A stretch of DNA of 64,000 nt from Mesoflavibacter sp037029465. Lineage in GTDB: Bacteria > Bacteroidota > Bacteroidia > Flavobacteriales > Flavobacteriaceae. The notes beneath the pieces were generated by a model. The model was given only the letters and a program-made list of their open reading frames with translations, did no database searches and was not told the origin of the DNA. Shown one piece after another: positions 35,037 to 43,345 of this stretch. The stretch covers positions 1 through 64,000 of the forward strand of contig NZ_JAYMEM010000005.1 in the NCBI RefSeq assembly GCF_037029465.1, given 5' to 3'. A program made the position numbers and the translations under genes. The number at the start of each line of letters is the position of its first letter. Positions within the stretch are counted from its first letter, which is position 1.

Positions 35037-35052
35037 TTTAGACTAGTCTAAA
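35037..35052. promoter_or_regulatory. Perfect palindrome, likely DtxR-family operator
   Basis: TTTAGACTAGTCTAAA is fully self-complementary over 16 bases and resembles DtxR/IdeR boxes (TTAGGTTAGCCTAACCTAA). It lies eight bases upstream of the -7 box of the TonB receptor and beside the gene of the DtxR-family regulator. Confidence 0.65.
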
Positions 35053-35060
35053 CTTTTATT

Positions 35061-35068
35061 TATATTTG
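35061..35068 (+). promoter_or_regulatory. -7 promoter element of the TonB receptor gene
   Basis: TATATTTG fits TAnnTTTG and lies 18 bases before the GTG start; the -33 region is covered by the palindrome at 35037-35052. Confidence 0.55.
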
Positions 35069-35086
35069 CATAAAAATTAGACAGAA

Positions 35087-37339
35087 GTGAAACGATTTTT
35101 ACTATTCTTTATACTATTTTCAACTATCAGTACAGCACAAAATACGTTTAGTATTTCAGGTAAAATTTCTTCTGAAAACCAAGGAATACCCTATGCAAAT
35201 GTCTATCTAGAACATACTAAAATTGGTACTACAACTGATGAAAATGGACATTTTGAAATTAAAAACGTACCCGAAGGACATCACACTATTATCGCGTCTT
35301 ACGTTGGGTTTAAGACTGAAAGAAAAGATATTTTAATTGATAAAAACTTTCAAAATCTAACTTTTCAACTCATAAACAACCAATCTTTAGATGAAGTTGT
35401 AGTTTCTGGAACATTAAAAGCTGTGAACAGATTAGAAAGTGCTGTTCCTGTTGAAGTATACACACCAACGTTTTTCAAAAAAAATCCAACTCCAAATATT
35501 TTTGAGGCTTTACAAAATGTCAATGGTGTAAGACCGCAATTAAATTGTAATGTGTGTAATACTGGAGATATACATATTAACGGACTTGAAGGTCCGTACA
35601 CTTTAGTTTTAATAGACGGTATGCCAATTGTTAGTGGTTTGTCTACTGTTTATGGATTGTCAGGTATACCAAATTCTTTGATCGAACAAGTCGAAATTGT
35701 TAAAGGTCCAGCTTCTTCTTTGTACGGTAGTGAAGCTGTTGGTGGATTAATTAATATCATTACCAAAGCTTCTGAAAATGCTCCAACTGTATTTGCAGAT
35801 AGCTTTATCAATTCTTGGGGAGAACTTAATGTTGATGCTGGTTTTAAAACTAAAATTGGAGAAAAAGCAACGTTGCTTTTTGTAACTAACTACTTTAAAT
35901 ATGATAATCCAATAGATAATAACAATGATAATTTTACAGATTTAACGCTTCAAGACCGAGTTTCAATATTTAATAAATGGGATTTTAAACGAAAAGATAA
36001 CCGCAAATTTTCGCTTGCTGGACGTTATTTTTATGAAGATCGTTGGGGCGGAGAATTACAATGGAATAAAAGTTTTCGTGGTGGAAATGAAGTTTACGGC
36101 GAAAGCATTTACACTAGCCGATTTGAAGTTTTAGGTAAATATCAATTACCTTTTAAAGAACATATTAATCTGCAATTTTCATATTCTGATCATGACCAAA
36201 ACTCTGTTTATGGTGATACGCCATACTTAGCAAAACAACGTATTGGTTTTACGCAATTGGTTTGGGATAAACCCTTAAAAAATCACGATTTATTATTTGG
36301 TGCAGCGTTACGATACAACTATTATAACGATAATACAACAGCGACTTTAAATGCAGATGAAGTTATAATACCTTCACTTTTTATTCAAGATGAAATTAAG
36401 CTAAACAATAAACAAAACTTGCTTTTAGGATTAAGACATGATTATGACAATAGACATGGCTCTATATTAACACCTCGTATTGCCTACAAATACAAACCAA
36501 CCGAAGATGATATTATTAGAATTAATGCAGGAACAGGTTTTAGAGTTGTAAACCTTTTTACTGAAGATCATGCTGCTTTAACTGGCGCAAGAGATGTAAT
36601 AATTGAAGAAACTTTAAAACCTGAACAATCCTACAACATCAACCTTAACTATCTAAAAAAACTATACACCAAAAAAGGCATGATTTTCACCTTTGATGCT
36701 TCGGCTTGGTACACCTATTTTACTAATGCTATTTTACCAGATTACGATTCTAACCCAAATCAAATAATTTACGATAATTTAGATGGACATTCAGTTTCTA
36801 AAGGAATTAGTGTTAATGTAAATGCTACTTTTGCTGCTGGTTTTAAAGCGAATATTGGTGCGACAATACAAGATGTTACACAAACTGAAAACAACATAAG
36901 TACACGACAAATTTTAACCGAACGTTTTACAGGAACTTGGGGAATATCCTACAAACATTATCCGACCCATTTAACCATAGATTATACTGGTAATGTTTAT
37001 GGACCTATGCGATTACCCACTTTAGGAAGTTTAGACCCAAGACAAGACTACTCGCCTACTTGGAGCATACAAAACATACAATTAACCTACGATAAGTTTA
37101 AAAATCTTGATATTTATGGAGGCGTAAAAAACGTATTGGATTGGACACCAAATAAAGGTAATCCGTTTATTATTGCTAGAACTAACGATCCTTTTGACGA
37201 GAACGTACAATTTGATAATAACGGTAATGTTGTTGCTACACCAGATAATCCTTATGCACTAACCTTTGATCCTTCTTATGTTTATGCCCCAAACCAAGGA
37301 ATTAGAGTGTTTTTTGGGATGCGTTATACTTTAGAATAG
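35087..37339 (+). CDS. TonB-dependent outer-membrane receptor, probably metal/siderophore
   Basis: A 750-residue receptor starting at GTG. Signal peptide (MKRFLLFFILFSTISTAQ), then a carboxypeptidase-like regulatory domain at about residues 20-95 (SGKISSENQGIPYANVYLEHTKIGTTTDENGHFEI). A TonB-box-like LDEVVVSGT follows at 101-109. The plug (about 115-230) contains HINGLEGPYTLVLIDGMPIV and VKGPASSLYGSEAVGGLINIITK. A 22-strand barrel follows, ending in VFFGMRYTLE. The plug has an unusual Cys154-x2-Cys157 (LNCNVCNTGD). The operator-like palindrome upstream suggests control by metal. No SusD partner is present, which argues against a glycan receptor. Confidence 0.9.
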   Translation: MKRFLLFFILFSTISTAQNTFSISGKISSENQGIPYANVYLEHTKIGTTTDENGHFEIKNVPEGHHTIIASYVGFKTERKDILIDKNFQNLTFQLINNQSLDEVVVSGTLKAVNRLESAVPVEVYTPTFFKKNPTPNIFEALQNVNGVRPQLNCNVCNTGDIHINGLEGPYTLVLIDGMPIVSGLSTVYGLSGIPNSLIEQVEIVKGPASSLYGSEAVGGLINIITKASENAPTVFADSFINSWGELNVDAGFKTKIGEKATLLFVTNYFKYDNPIDNNNDNFTDLTLQDRVSIFNKWDFKRKDNRKFSLAGRYFYEDRWGGELQWNKSFRGGNEVYGESIYTSRFEVLGKYQLPFKEHINLQFSYSDHDQNSVYGDTPYLAKQRIGFTQLVWDKPLKNHDLLFGAALRYNYYNDNTTATLNADEVIIPSLFIQDEIKLNNKQNLLLGLRHDYDNRHGSILTPRIAYKYKPTEDDIIRINAGTGFRVVNLFTEDHAALTGARDVIIEETLKPEQSYNINLNYLKKLYTKKGMIFTFDASAWYTYFTNAILPDYDSNPNQIIYDNLDGHSVSKGISVNVNATFAAGFKANIGATIQDVTQTENNISTRQILTERFTGTWGISYKHYPTHLTIDYTGNVYGPMRLPTLGSLDPRQDYSPTWSIQNIQLTYDKFKNLDIYGGVKNVLDWTPNKGNPFIIARTNDPFDENVQFDNNGNVVATPDNPYALTFDPSYVYAPNQGIRVFFGMRYTLE

Positions 37340-37365
37340 GTCAGCAACAACAGCTGAATAACAAA

Positions 37366-38178
37366 TTAAAACCCACGTTCTTTCTGTAATTGTTCGTAAG
37401 CTTTTTGTACTTGTCTAAACTTCGCTTCTGCGCCTTGTTTGTGTTCTTCGCCAAGATGCTCTACACGATCTGGATGATACTTCATCACCATTTTACGATA
37501 GGCTCTTTTTATTTGGTCTACAGTTGCTGTTTTATCTATTTCTAAAATTTTATAAGCATTGTCTGATTGATTATAAAACATCGCCTTTATACTATTATAA
37601 TCACGACTGCTTATACCTAAATAACCTGATATGGTGTAGATTTGACGTTCTTCTTCGTCAACTACAATCTCATCTGCTTTGGCAATTCCAAATAAAAAAT
37701 GAAGTAGTTGTAAGCGCGCTGCATGATCCATCATGTGCTTAATTTGCATACAAACTTGACGCGTATTAATACTCTGATTATTAATTTGTTTAAATAACCT
37801 AAAGGCTTTGTTGGCTCTATCTTTACCATACATTTCTACAAACTTCATTCGTACAAAATCAAGCTCACGTTGGTCTTGACTACCATCTGCTTTTATCACT
37901 ACAGAAGCTAAGATTAGTAAACTAACTTCAAAATCTCCTGAAGTCGTTTGTGCTCTCTTTTGCTCTTGAGTACGGTAGTTTGGTGTTGTTCTGTATTTTG
38001 GTTGACGTTGATTGTATCTTGGTCTTTGCTGTTTTGTTTGTCCGTCACCCAATAAAGAGCCACCTTTTCCGTCTGCAAACGCATCGCCAATACTACCTAA
38101 TGCTAATCCGATAATTGCACCAATTGGTCCACCTAAAGACCAACCTAAGGTTGCCCCAATCCATTTTAATCCGCTCAT
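37366..38178 (-). CDS. TerB and DnaJ domain protein (DjlA-like)
   Basis: A 270-residue protein from the ATG at 38178 (SGLKWIGATLGWSLGGPIGAIIGLALGSIGDAFADG). The frame is open 39 codons further upstream, but that part overlaps the dispersed-repeat flank and is low in coding character. A glycine-rich hydrophobic N-terminus may associate with membrane. Residues about 90-195 are a TerB-like helical domain (LLILASVVIKADGSQDQRELDFVRMKF, FGIAKADEIVVDEEERQIY). Residues about 205-270 are a J domain (AYKILEIDKTATVDQIKRAYRKMVMKYHPDRVEH) with the HPD motif that stimulates DnaK. Same layout as DjlA. Confidence 0.88.
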   Translation of the reverse strand: MSGLKWIGATLGWSLGGPIGAIIGLALGSIGDAFADGKGGSLLGDGQTKQQRPRYNQRQPKYRTTPNYRTQEQKRAQTTSGDFEVSLLILASVVIKADGSQDQRELDFVRMKFVEMYGKDRANKAFRLFKQINNQSINTRQVCMQIKHMMDHAARLQLLHFLFGIAKADEIVVDEEERQIYTISGYLGISSRDYNSIKAMFYNQSDNAYKILEIDKTATVDQIKRAYRKMVMKYHPDRVEHLGEEHKQGAEAKFRQVQKAYEQLQKERGF

Positions 38179-38258
38179 AGATTTAATTTTTTGCTGTAAA
38201 TATAACACATTGTAAGTATACTTTTTGTTGGTTTTGTTACTGGTTTTGGCTGGTAACT

Positions 38259-38350
38259 GCGTTAAGGATAGAGGCTTTGTTGGAGCGCCTTGCAAAGCGC
38301 GACTGCCGATAGCCTGACCTTATGACACCATAAGTGTTATCAGGTAACGC
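38259..38350 (+). repeat. Dispersed structured repeat, copy 1
   Basis: A 92-bp element with ends GCGTTA (38259-38264) and TAACGC (38345-38350). Conserved blocks are GAGGCTTTGTTGGAGC (38271-38286), GCGACTGCCGATAGC (38299-38313) and AGGTAACGCC. Between blocks lie two hairpins: around 38285-38300 (GCGCCTTGCAAAGCGC) and CCTGA with TCAGG (about 38313-38344). The same blocks occur inverted at 57346-57486. It has no coding capacity. Confidence 0.75.
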
Positions 38351-38377
38351 CAAAATAACTTTTGCATGGTTTTTGCT

Positions 38378-38385
38378 TATCTTTG
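38378..38385 (+). promoter_or_regulatory. -7 promoter element of the bacilliredoxin gene
   Basis: TATCTTTG fits TAnnTTTG, 38 bases before the start codon at 38423. Confidence 0.5.
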
Positions 38386-38422
38386 CAAAGAATAGATTTA
38401 TAAATACAAAAATTACATAAAT

Positions 38423-38833
38423 ATGTATCCAGCAGAATTAGTAAAACCAATGCGCGAAGACTTAACAAACGTTGGTTTTGAAGAATTACATACACCTGAA
38501 GCTGTAGAAGCTGCATTAGCAAAAGAAGGAACAACTTTAGTAGTTGTAAATTCGGTTTGTGGTTGTGCTGCTGCTAACGCACGTCCAGGAGCAAAAATGA
38601 GTTTAAACAATCCTAAAAAACCTGATCATGCGGTTACGGTTTTTGCAGGTGTAGATAAAGAAGCTACTGATGTTGCTAGACAACACATGGTACCATTTCC
38701 TCCAAGCTCACCAAGTATGGCGCTTTTTAAAAATGGCGAATTAGTACACATGTTAGAAAGACATCATATTGAAGGTAGACCAGCAGAACTTATTGCACAA
38801 AACCTTATGGATGCTTATAACGAGCACTGCTAA
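38423..38833 (+). CDS. BrxA/BrxB family bacilliredoxin
   Basis: A 136-residue thioredoxin-like protein that removes bacillithiol from thiolated proteins, or a related disulfide isomerase. The active site is Cys46-Gly-Cys48 (NSVCGCAAANARPG), the CxC motif of the YphP/YqiW family. VTVFAGVDKEATDVAR, PFPPSSPSMALFKNGELVHMLERHHIEGRPAELIAQNL completes the family signature. Full length and cytoplasmic. It has its own promoter and terminator. Whether this organism makes bacillithiol cannot be told from the window. Confidence 0.9.
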   Translation: MYPAELVKPMREDLTNVGFEELHTPEAVEAALAKEGTTLVVVNSVCGCAAANARPGAKMSLNNPKKPDHAVTVFAGVDKEATDVARQHMVPFPPSSPSMALFKNGELVHMLERHHIEGRPAELIAQNLMDAYNEHC

Positions 38834-38860
38834 GCCTTTATAACAATAAAGTATTATTTA

Positions 38861-38891
38861 AAAGCCACGGTTTTTTATCGTGGTTTTTTTA
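38861..38891 (+). terminator. Terminator of the bacilliredoxin gene
   Basis: The stem CCACG (38865-38869) pairs with CGTGG (38879-38883), extended by flanking A and T runs, and is followed by seven T. Confidence 0.75.
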
Positions 38892-38918
38892 TTTTTGAAG
38901 CTTAAACAATGACTACTA

Positions 38919-39659
38919 ATGAGAAAACTTTTAGCTTATCCGTTAACTTGTATTTACTTCCTATTTTTTGGGTTAAGCTTACTTGTTTTTCATCCAATAC
39001 AATGGTTTTGTTTTAATGTGTTTGGCTATCAAGCACATAAAAAAAGTGTAGATTACCTTAATCTTTGCTTGACACGTTGCTTACATTTTTTAGGTTGTAG
39101 CTATCAGTTTAAAGTACCCAAAGATTTACCTAAAAATGTACCTGTAATTATTGTGGCTAATCACCAAAGTATGAATGATATTCCGCCAATAATCTGGTTT
39201 ATGCGCAAGTTTCATGTTAAATTTATTAGTAAAAAAGAATTAGGTAAAGGTTTACCAAGTGTATCTTATAATCTAAGACATGGCGGATCGGTTTTAATTG
39301 ACCGAAAAGACGCTAAACAAGCGCTTAGCAAGATTAAAGAAATGGCTACTTATATTGAAAAAAATAACAGAAGTGTTGTTATTTTTCCTGAAGGAACACG
39401 TAGTCGTGATGGGCAACCAAAACCGTTTCAAACACGTGGTTTAGCTACTTTAATTGAGCATGCGCCAAATGCTTATATTTTCCCGATTACGATAAACAAT
39501 TCTTGGAAGACTTTGATTTATGGAAAATTTCCAATGGGTATTGGTTACCGTCTAAAATATACTGTACACAAACCATTAAAAGTTAGTGATTTTGACGATA
39601 CACAAACGCTTATTGATACTACCGAAAACACGATAAAAAACGCTATAACTTTTGGATAA
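38919..39659 (+). CDS. plsC: 1-acyl-sn-glycerol-3-phosphate acyltransferase
   Basis: A 246-residue membrane-associated acyltransferase making phosphatidic acid from lysophosphatidic acid. Block I is NHQSMND with His82 and Asp87 (HX4D), and block III is FPEGTRS at residues 156-162 with Glu158. One or two N-terminal helices (about residues 5-35) anchor it. HGGSVLIDRKD is block II-like. It overlaps the next gene by eight bases, so the two are translated together. Confidence 0.9.
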   Translation: MRKLLAYPLTCIYFLFFGLSLLVFHPIQWFCFNVFGYQAHKKSVDYLNLCLTRCLHFLGCSYQFKVPKDLPKNVPVIIVANHQSMNDIPPIIWFMRKFHVKFISKKELGKGLPSVSYNLRHGGSVLIDRKDAKQALSKIKEMATYIEKNNRSVVIFPEGTRSRDGQPKPFQTRGLATLIEHAPNAYIFPITINNSWKTLIYGKFPMGIGYRLKYTVHKPLKVSDFDDTQTLIDTTENTIKNAITFG

Positions 39660-40308
39660 CAATCAAATTATAGAACAAACTAAAACCTTTGTAAAAACCA
39701 CTTTAAAAATTGCTGAAGGCGGACACGATTGGTTTCATACAGAGCGTGTGTTTAAAAATGCATTATTAATTGGTAAAGCTGAAACTGTAAACGAATTGGT
39801 AGTTGCACTTGGTGCTTTATTACATGATATTGCAGACAGTAAATTTAATAATGGAGATGATACTGTTGGGCCAATAATTGCTGCCGAATTTTTAGTGAAA
39901 CAAAACGTCTCTACCGAAGTGATTAATCACGTTATTAAAATTATTGAAAACGTGTCTTTTAGTTCTAATATAGATAAGACTGCTGCATTTCACTCTAAAG
40001 AATTAGAAGTGATACAAGACGCAGATCGGTTAGATGCACTTGGCGCTATTGGTATTGCACGTACATTTAATTATGGTGGATTTAAAAACAGAGCACTTTA
40101 CAATCCAGAAATTAAACCTAATTTAAACCTTACAAAAGAAGAGTATAAAGCGTCTACAGCACCAACACTTAATCATTTTTACGAAAAACTATTGTTGTTA
40201 AAAGACAAAATGAACACCAAAACTGGTCGTAAAATTGCTGAAGAAAGACACAACTACATGGTTGATTTTTTAAAGCAGTTTTATGCTGAATGGCATGGTG
40301 AGAAGTAG
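39652..40308 (+). CDS. HD domain phosphohydrolase (YedJ-like)
   Basis: A 218-residue metal-dependent hydrolase of the HD superfamily. Ligands: His in GGHDWFHTERV (residues about 22-32), HD in LGALLHDIADSKF (about 60-66) and Asp in VIQDADRLDALGAIG (about 122-130). This order fits YedJ/uncharacterised HD proteins that act on phosphate-containing metabolites. The start is a TTG within the plsC stop region; the frame before it is closed. The protein is probably cytoplasmic. The substrate is unknown. Confidence 0.82.
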   Translation: MDNNQIIEQTKTFVKTTLKIAEGGHDWFHTERVFKNALLIGKAETVNELVVALGALLHDIADSKFNNGDDTVGPIIAAEFLVKQNVSTEVINHVIKIIENVSFSSNIDKTAAFHSKELEVIQDADRLDALGAIGIARTFNYGGFKNRALYNPEIKPNLNLTKEEYKASTAPTLNHFYEKLLLLKDKMNTKTGRKIAEERHNYMVDFLKQFYAEWHGEK

Positions 40309-40327
40309 TTTAAAATATTATTCCTAA

Positions 40328-40421
40328 TCTTGTTCGCTGAACGAAGTCGAAGTGAAATAAAAAAGTAAAACACACCATCTTTTATACGTTATGCGATTTC
40401 TCTCTACGTTCGAAATGACTA
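40328..40421. repeat. Intergenic GTCATTTCGA-type repeat
   Basis: Two loosely inverted arms: CGCTGAACGAAGTCGAAG (40334-40351) on the plus strand, and on the minus strand GTCATTTCGAACGTAGAGAG (about 40420-40401). They are members of the GTCAT...GAGCGnAGnGAA repeat family seen also at 52249 and 60606. The pairing is imperfect. Confidence 0.45.
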
Positions 40422-40432
40422 ACAAATTAATA

Positions 40433-41506
40433 CTAAAATAACTTTAATTGTCCGTCTTTACAACTTTCGTGTAGGTTTGTGTTTAATGTTGGCATTACTT
40501 TATCTTTAAAATATTTAAGTTTAGCCAGTTGCATTAAATCTGAAACTTGTTTTGCAATATTACCTTCACCTTTCATGCGTGTTGCAAATCTAGAATCGTT
40601 TAAATTTCCGTTGTGACAGTCTTTAATTTGATTAAGTACTTTCTCTGCTTTATCTGGCATTTTTTTCTGTATCCAATCTGTAAATACTTGTCCAATTGCA
40701 CCGTTAAGTCTTACTATAGTATGCGCAATACTTAATGCTCCAGCTTCACTTACTGCTTTTGCTAAAGGTAAAATTTCATGACTGTTTATAGATGGTATTA
40801 TTGGTGCCAACATAACATTAACAGGTATATTATTTTCGCTTAAAATTTTTACGGTTTCAAGTCGTTTTTTTATGGTAGCTGTTCTTGGTTCTAATACACG
40901 TCGTGTTTGTTCTGATAAAGATGTAATAGAAATATTTACACTAATTAACTGGTCTTTTTGCAATGCCTTTAAAAGATCTAAATCTCTTAAAATCAATGTA
41001 TTTTTAGTAATAATAGCAACGGGATGTTTGTATTTTAGAAAAACCGCTAAACATTTTCTGGTTATTTCAAATTGCTTTTCGGCTGGTTGGTAGCAATCTG
41101 TATTGCCAGACATAACAATTGGATGTGCTTTCCATGATTTCTTCTTTAAAAAATCTTCTAAAAGTTGTGGGGCATTTTTTTTTACTAGTATACGTCTTTC
41201 AAAATCTAAACCTGCACTATAGCCCCAATATTCGTGACTATTTCTTGCATAACAATAAATGCATCCATGCTCGCAACCTTGATACATATTCATAGAATAT
41301 GACATACCAACATCTGGAGAATTTACTTTATTTACGATTGTTTTTGGATAGACTTCTAAATATTGGGTTTTGTCCTTATCTGCTATTTCTCCTTCTTTTT
41401 CACAAAATTCTAAAAAATCATCTCTTACTTCATGAGACAACTCAAAAAAACGATTATGAACATTTTGCTGTGCTCCGCGTCCTTTTTTAATAGAATTATT
41501 CAACAT
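40433..41506 (-). CDS. PA0069-family radical SAM protein
   Basis: A 357-residue radical SAM enzyme. The cluster motif is GCEHGCIYCYARNSHEYW (CxxxCxxC), preceded by SMNMYQ. FERRILVKKNAPQLLEDFL and GNTDCYQPAEKQFEITRKCL are typical of the PA0069 family, sometimes annotated as SplB-like DNA repair photolyase. The reaction is not established. MSGNTDCYQP and ISITSLSEQTRRVLEPR are further conserved blocks. It is cytoplasmic, monocistronic, and separated from the HD gene by repeat DNA. Confidence 0.85.
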   Translation of the reverse strand: MLNNSIKKGRGAQQNVHNRFFELSHEVRDDFLEFCEKEGEIADKDKTQYLEVYPKTIVNKVNSPDVGMSYSMNMYQGCEHGCIYCYARNSHEYWGYSAGLDFERRILVKKNAPQLLEDFLKKKSWKAHPIVMSGNTDCYQPAEKQFEITRKCLAVFLKYKHPVAIITKNTLILRDLDLLKALQKDQLISVNISITSLSEQTRRVLEPRTATIKKRLETVKILSENNIPVNVMLAPIIPSINSHEILPLAKAVSEAGALSIAHTIVRLNGAIGQVFTDWIQKKMPDKAEKVLNQIKDCHNGNLNDSRFATRMKGEGNIAKQVSDLMQLAKLKYFKDKVMPTLNTNLHESCKDGQLKLF

Positions 41507-41586
41507 ATTTTATAATTTTTGTAAAATTACAAAATATATGACTCTGAAATTTCACATAAACGAATAATTATCAACAAAATGTTTGA

Positions 41587-42468
41587 TTAACCAATAAGAT
41601 GTTGCATTTCGCTTCTGTAATGCGATGCACTTTTACCTGTATTCTCCTTAAAGGTTTTATTAAAGTGAGAGAAGTTATTAAATCCAGATTCAAAACAGAT
41701 GTCTGTAATACTGCTTTTGCTTTCTAAAAGAAGCTTAGTTGCATGCACTACTCTATACTCGTTAACCAACTGCGTAAAGGTTTTTCCTGTTGCTTTTTTA
41801 AAATATCTACAAAATGCAGGAACCGTCATACTAACTTGGTCTGCAGCTTCTTCTAAACTTATATGACTTTGGAAATTAGCATTGATGTGCTTGAAAATTT
41901 TATCAATCTTTTGGCTGTCTTGTGGCTGTGTTTCAAAAGCATAACCATCTGCATTTAACAAAACATAGTCTTTTGCTTGTGATAAAAGATGTAAAATTTC
42001 TAAAAGCTTAATTACTCGCTTTGGGCCTTTATGTTTTGGTAACTTTTCAATTTTTGGACCTACCAGTTTTTTTGTTTCTGGTCTGTATAAAATTCCTTTT
42101 TTTGCTTTTTCAAGTAAGGTTGCAATTGCAGCCATCTCTGGAATATTAAAAAAATGATCGCCTAAAAAATCTGGTCTAAATTGTATTAGTGTTTCCTTTC
42201 CTTTAGAAGTCAATCGGTCTGTAAACCCATTATGTGGCAAATTAGAGCCAATTAATATTAACTGACTGTTATTAAAATAAGATAGATGGTTACCAATGTG
42301 ACGTCTACCTTTTCCTTTATTAACGTAAACCAACTCTATTTCTGGATGAAAATGCCAAAACGCATCACTCCTTTTACGCTTTTTTGTTTTTTGAATAGCG
42401 GTAATAGAGCTTCCAAAGTCTGGAGTTATTTTTTCGAATGTTGGTTTATTGTTTGCCAAAACGTTCAA
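41587..42468 (-). CDS. AraC family regulator with N-terminal cupin
   Basis: A 293-residue transcription factor. Residues about 20-110 are a cupin sensor (FWHFHPEIELVYVNKGKGRRHIGNHLSYFNNSQLILIGSNLPH). The C-terminal 100 residues hold two helix-turn-helices: HISLEEAADQVSMTVPAFCRYFKKATGKTFTQLVNEYRVVHATKLL and SITDICFESGFNNFSHFNKTFKENTGKSASHYR. The ligand is probably a sugar or other small molecule. It is divergent from a secreted protein gene, and may control it. A -7 match lies at 42516-42523. Confidence 0.9.
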   Translation of the reverse strand: MNVLANNKPTFEKITPDFGSSITAIQKTKKRKRSDAFWHFHPEIELVYVNKGKGRRHIGNHLSYFNNSQLILIGSNLPHNGFTDRLTSKGKETLIQFRPDFLGDHFFNIPEMAAIATLLEKAKKGILYRPETKKLVGPKIEKLPKHKGPKRVIKLLEILHLLSQAKDYVLLNADGYAFETQPQDSQKIDKIFKHINANFQSHISLEEAADQVSMTVPAFCRYFKKATGKTFTQLVNEYRVVHATKLLLESKSSITDICFESGFNNFSHFNKTFKENTGKSASHYRSEMQHLIG

Positions 42469-42515
42469 GATTAATTCTAAAACAAAATTACAAATTATCT
42501 GTTTTAAAATCTATG

Positions 42516-42523
42516 CAAATTTA
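42516..42523 (-). promoter_or_regulatory. -7 promoter element of the AraC-cupin gene
   Basis: TAAATTTG on the minus strand fits TAnnTTTG, 48 bases before the start codon at 42468. Confidence 0.4.
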
Positions 42524-42631
42524 ACCTGAAAATATGCTATATTTCACTATAACGTTTTCGAAATAATCATATCTGTTAATATAGCATATATTTTTACCAA
42601 TTTAGCTGTTTTCTAAACTGTAAAACGCACA

Positions 42632-42639
42632 TACATTTG
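42632..42639 (+). promoter_or_regulatory. -7 promoter element of the secreted protein gene
   Basis: TACATTTG fits TAnnTTTG. It covers the TTG at 42637, which therefore cannot be the translation start, and places the start at the ATG 42667. Confidence 0.55.
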
Positions 42640-42666
42640 CAGTGTAACCCTCAAAAAAGAAAAATT

Positions 42667-43269
42667 ATGAAAACATTAATTAAAAAAAGCTTGTTAGTTG
42701 TAGCTGTTTTAGCAACTACTTTAACAATTGCAAACGAAGACAGAACTTTTAGCGTAAACGCAAATGCAGAAAAAACGACGGTTAGCATCAATGATGTAGA
42801 AGAAGGACAACAATTATCTATTATAGACCAAAATAACATTGTAATCTACAAAGAGACGATTAACAAAAATGGTAATTACAACAAAACATTTGACTTAACA
42901 GCATTACCAAACGGAGATTACTTTTTTGAGTTAGAAAAAACATTAAAAGTGCATACCATTCCTTTTACTGTGGCTTATAACAATGTTACTTTTAATAAAG
43001 ACAAAGAAACTGTTGTTTACAAACCGTCTGTAAGATTAAAAAACGAATTATTATTTGTATCTCAATTATCTACAAGAAAAGCACCTTTAAAAATAGAGTT
43101 ATTTTTTGATAAAGATTTTAACGGAGATTACGAATTAATCCATACCGAAACTTTAGAAAATGATATTACACTTGACAAAGTGTTTAAATTATCTGAAAAA
43201 GAAAAAGGAAATTACAAATTAGTATTCACCACAGAAGGTAGAGTATTTGAAGAGAAATTTGACTTATAG
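42667..43269 (+). CDS. Secreted protein of unknown function
   Basis: A 200-residue exported protein. The signal peptide (MKTLIKKSLLVVAVLATTLTIA) is followed by a beta-sandwich-like region: RTFSVNANAEKTTVSINDVEEGQQLSIIDQNNIVIYKETINKNGNYNKTFDLTALPNGDYFFELEK. That pattern resembles the T9SS/secretion-associated fold that ends many flavobacterial surface proteins, but no canonical YPNP motif is present. The second half (PLKIELFFDKDFNGDYELIHTETL) looks like a repeat of the same fold. Function is unknown. It has its own promoter and terminator. Confidence 0.7.
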   Translation: MKTLIKKSLLVVAVLATTLTIANEDRTFSVNANAEKTTVSINDVEEGQQLSIIDQNNIVIYKETINKNGNYNKTFDLTALPNGDYFFELEKTLKVHTIPFTVAYNNVTFNKDKETVVYKPSVRLKNELLFVSQLSTRKAPLKIELFFDKDFNGDYELIHTETLENDITLDKVFKLSEKEKGNYKLVFTTEGRVFEEKFDL

Positions 43270-43289
43270 TTAGATTTAGTTGAAAAATG

Positions 43290-43320
43290 AAAAAGTGAGC
43301 TTGTTAGGCTCACTTTTTTT
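43290..43320 (+). terminator. Terminator of the secreted protein gene
   Basis: The stem AAAAAGTGAGC (43290-43300) pairs with 43308-43318 across a seven-base loop and ends in T. The A run allows use from the minus strand too. Confidence 0.8.
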
Positions 43321-43345
43321 ATGCTTGAAATTTAAATTTATCGTT

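Noticed and set aside
37366..38295. Longer start for the TerB-DnaJ protein at 38295
   Set aside because: The extra 39 residues have no family resemblance and are encoded by DNA running into the dispersed repeat; the ATG at 38178 gives a natural N-terminus.
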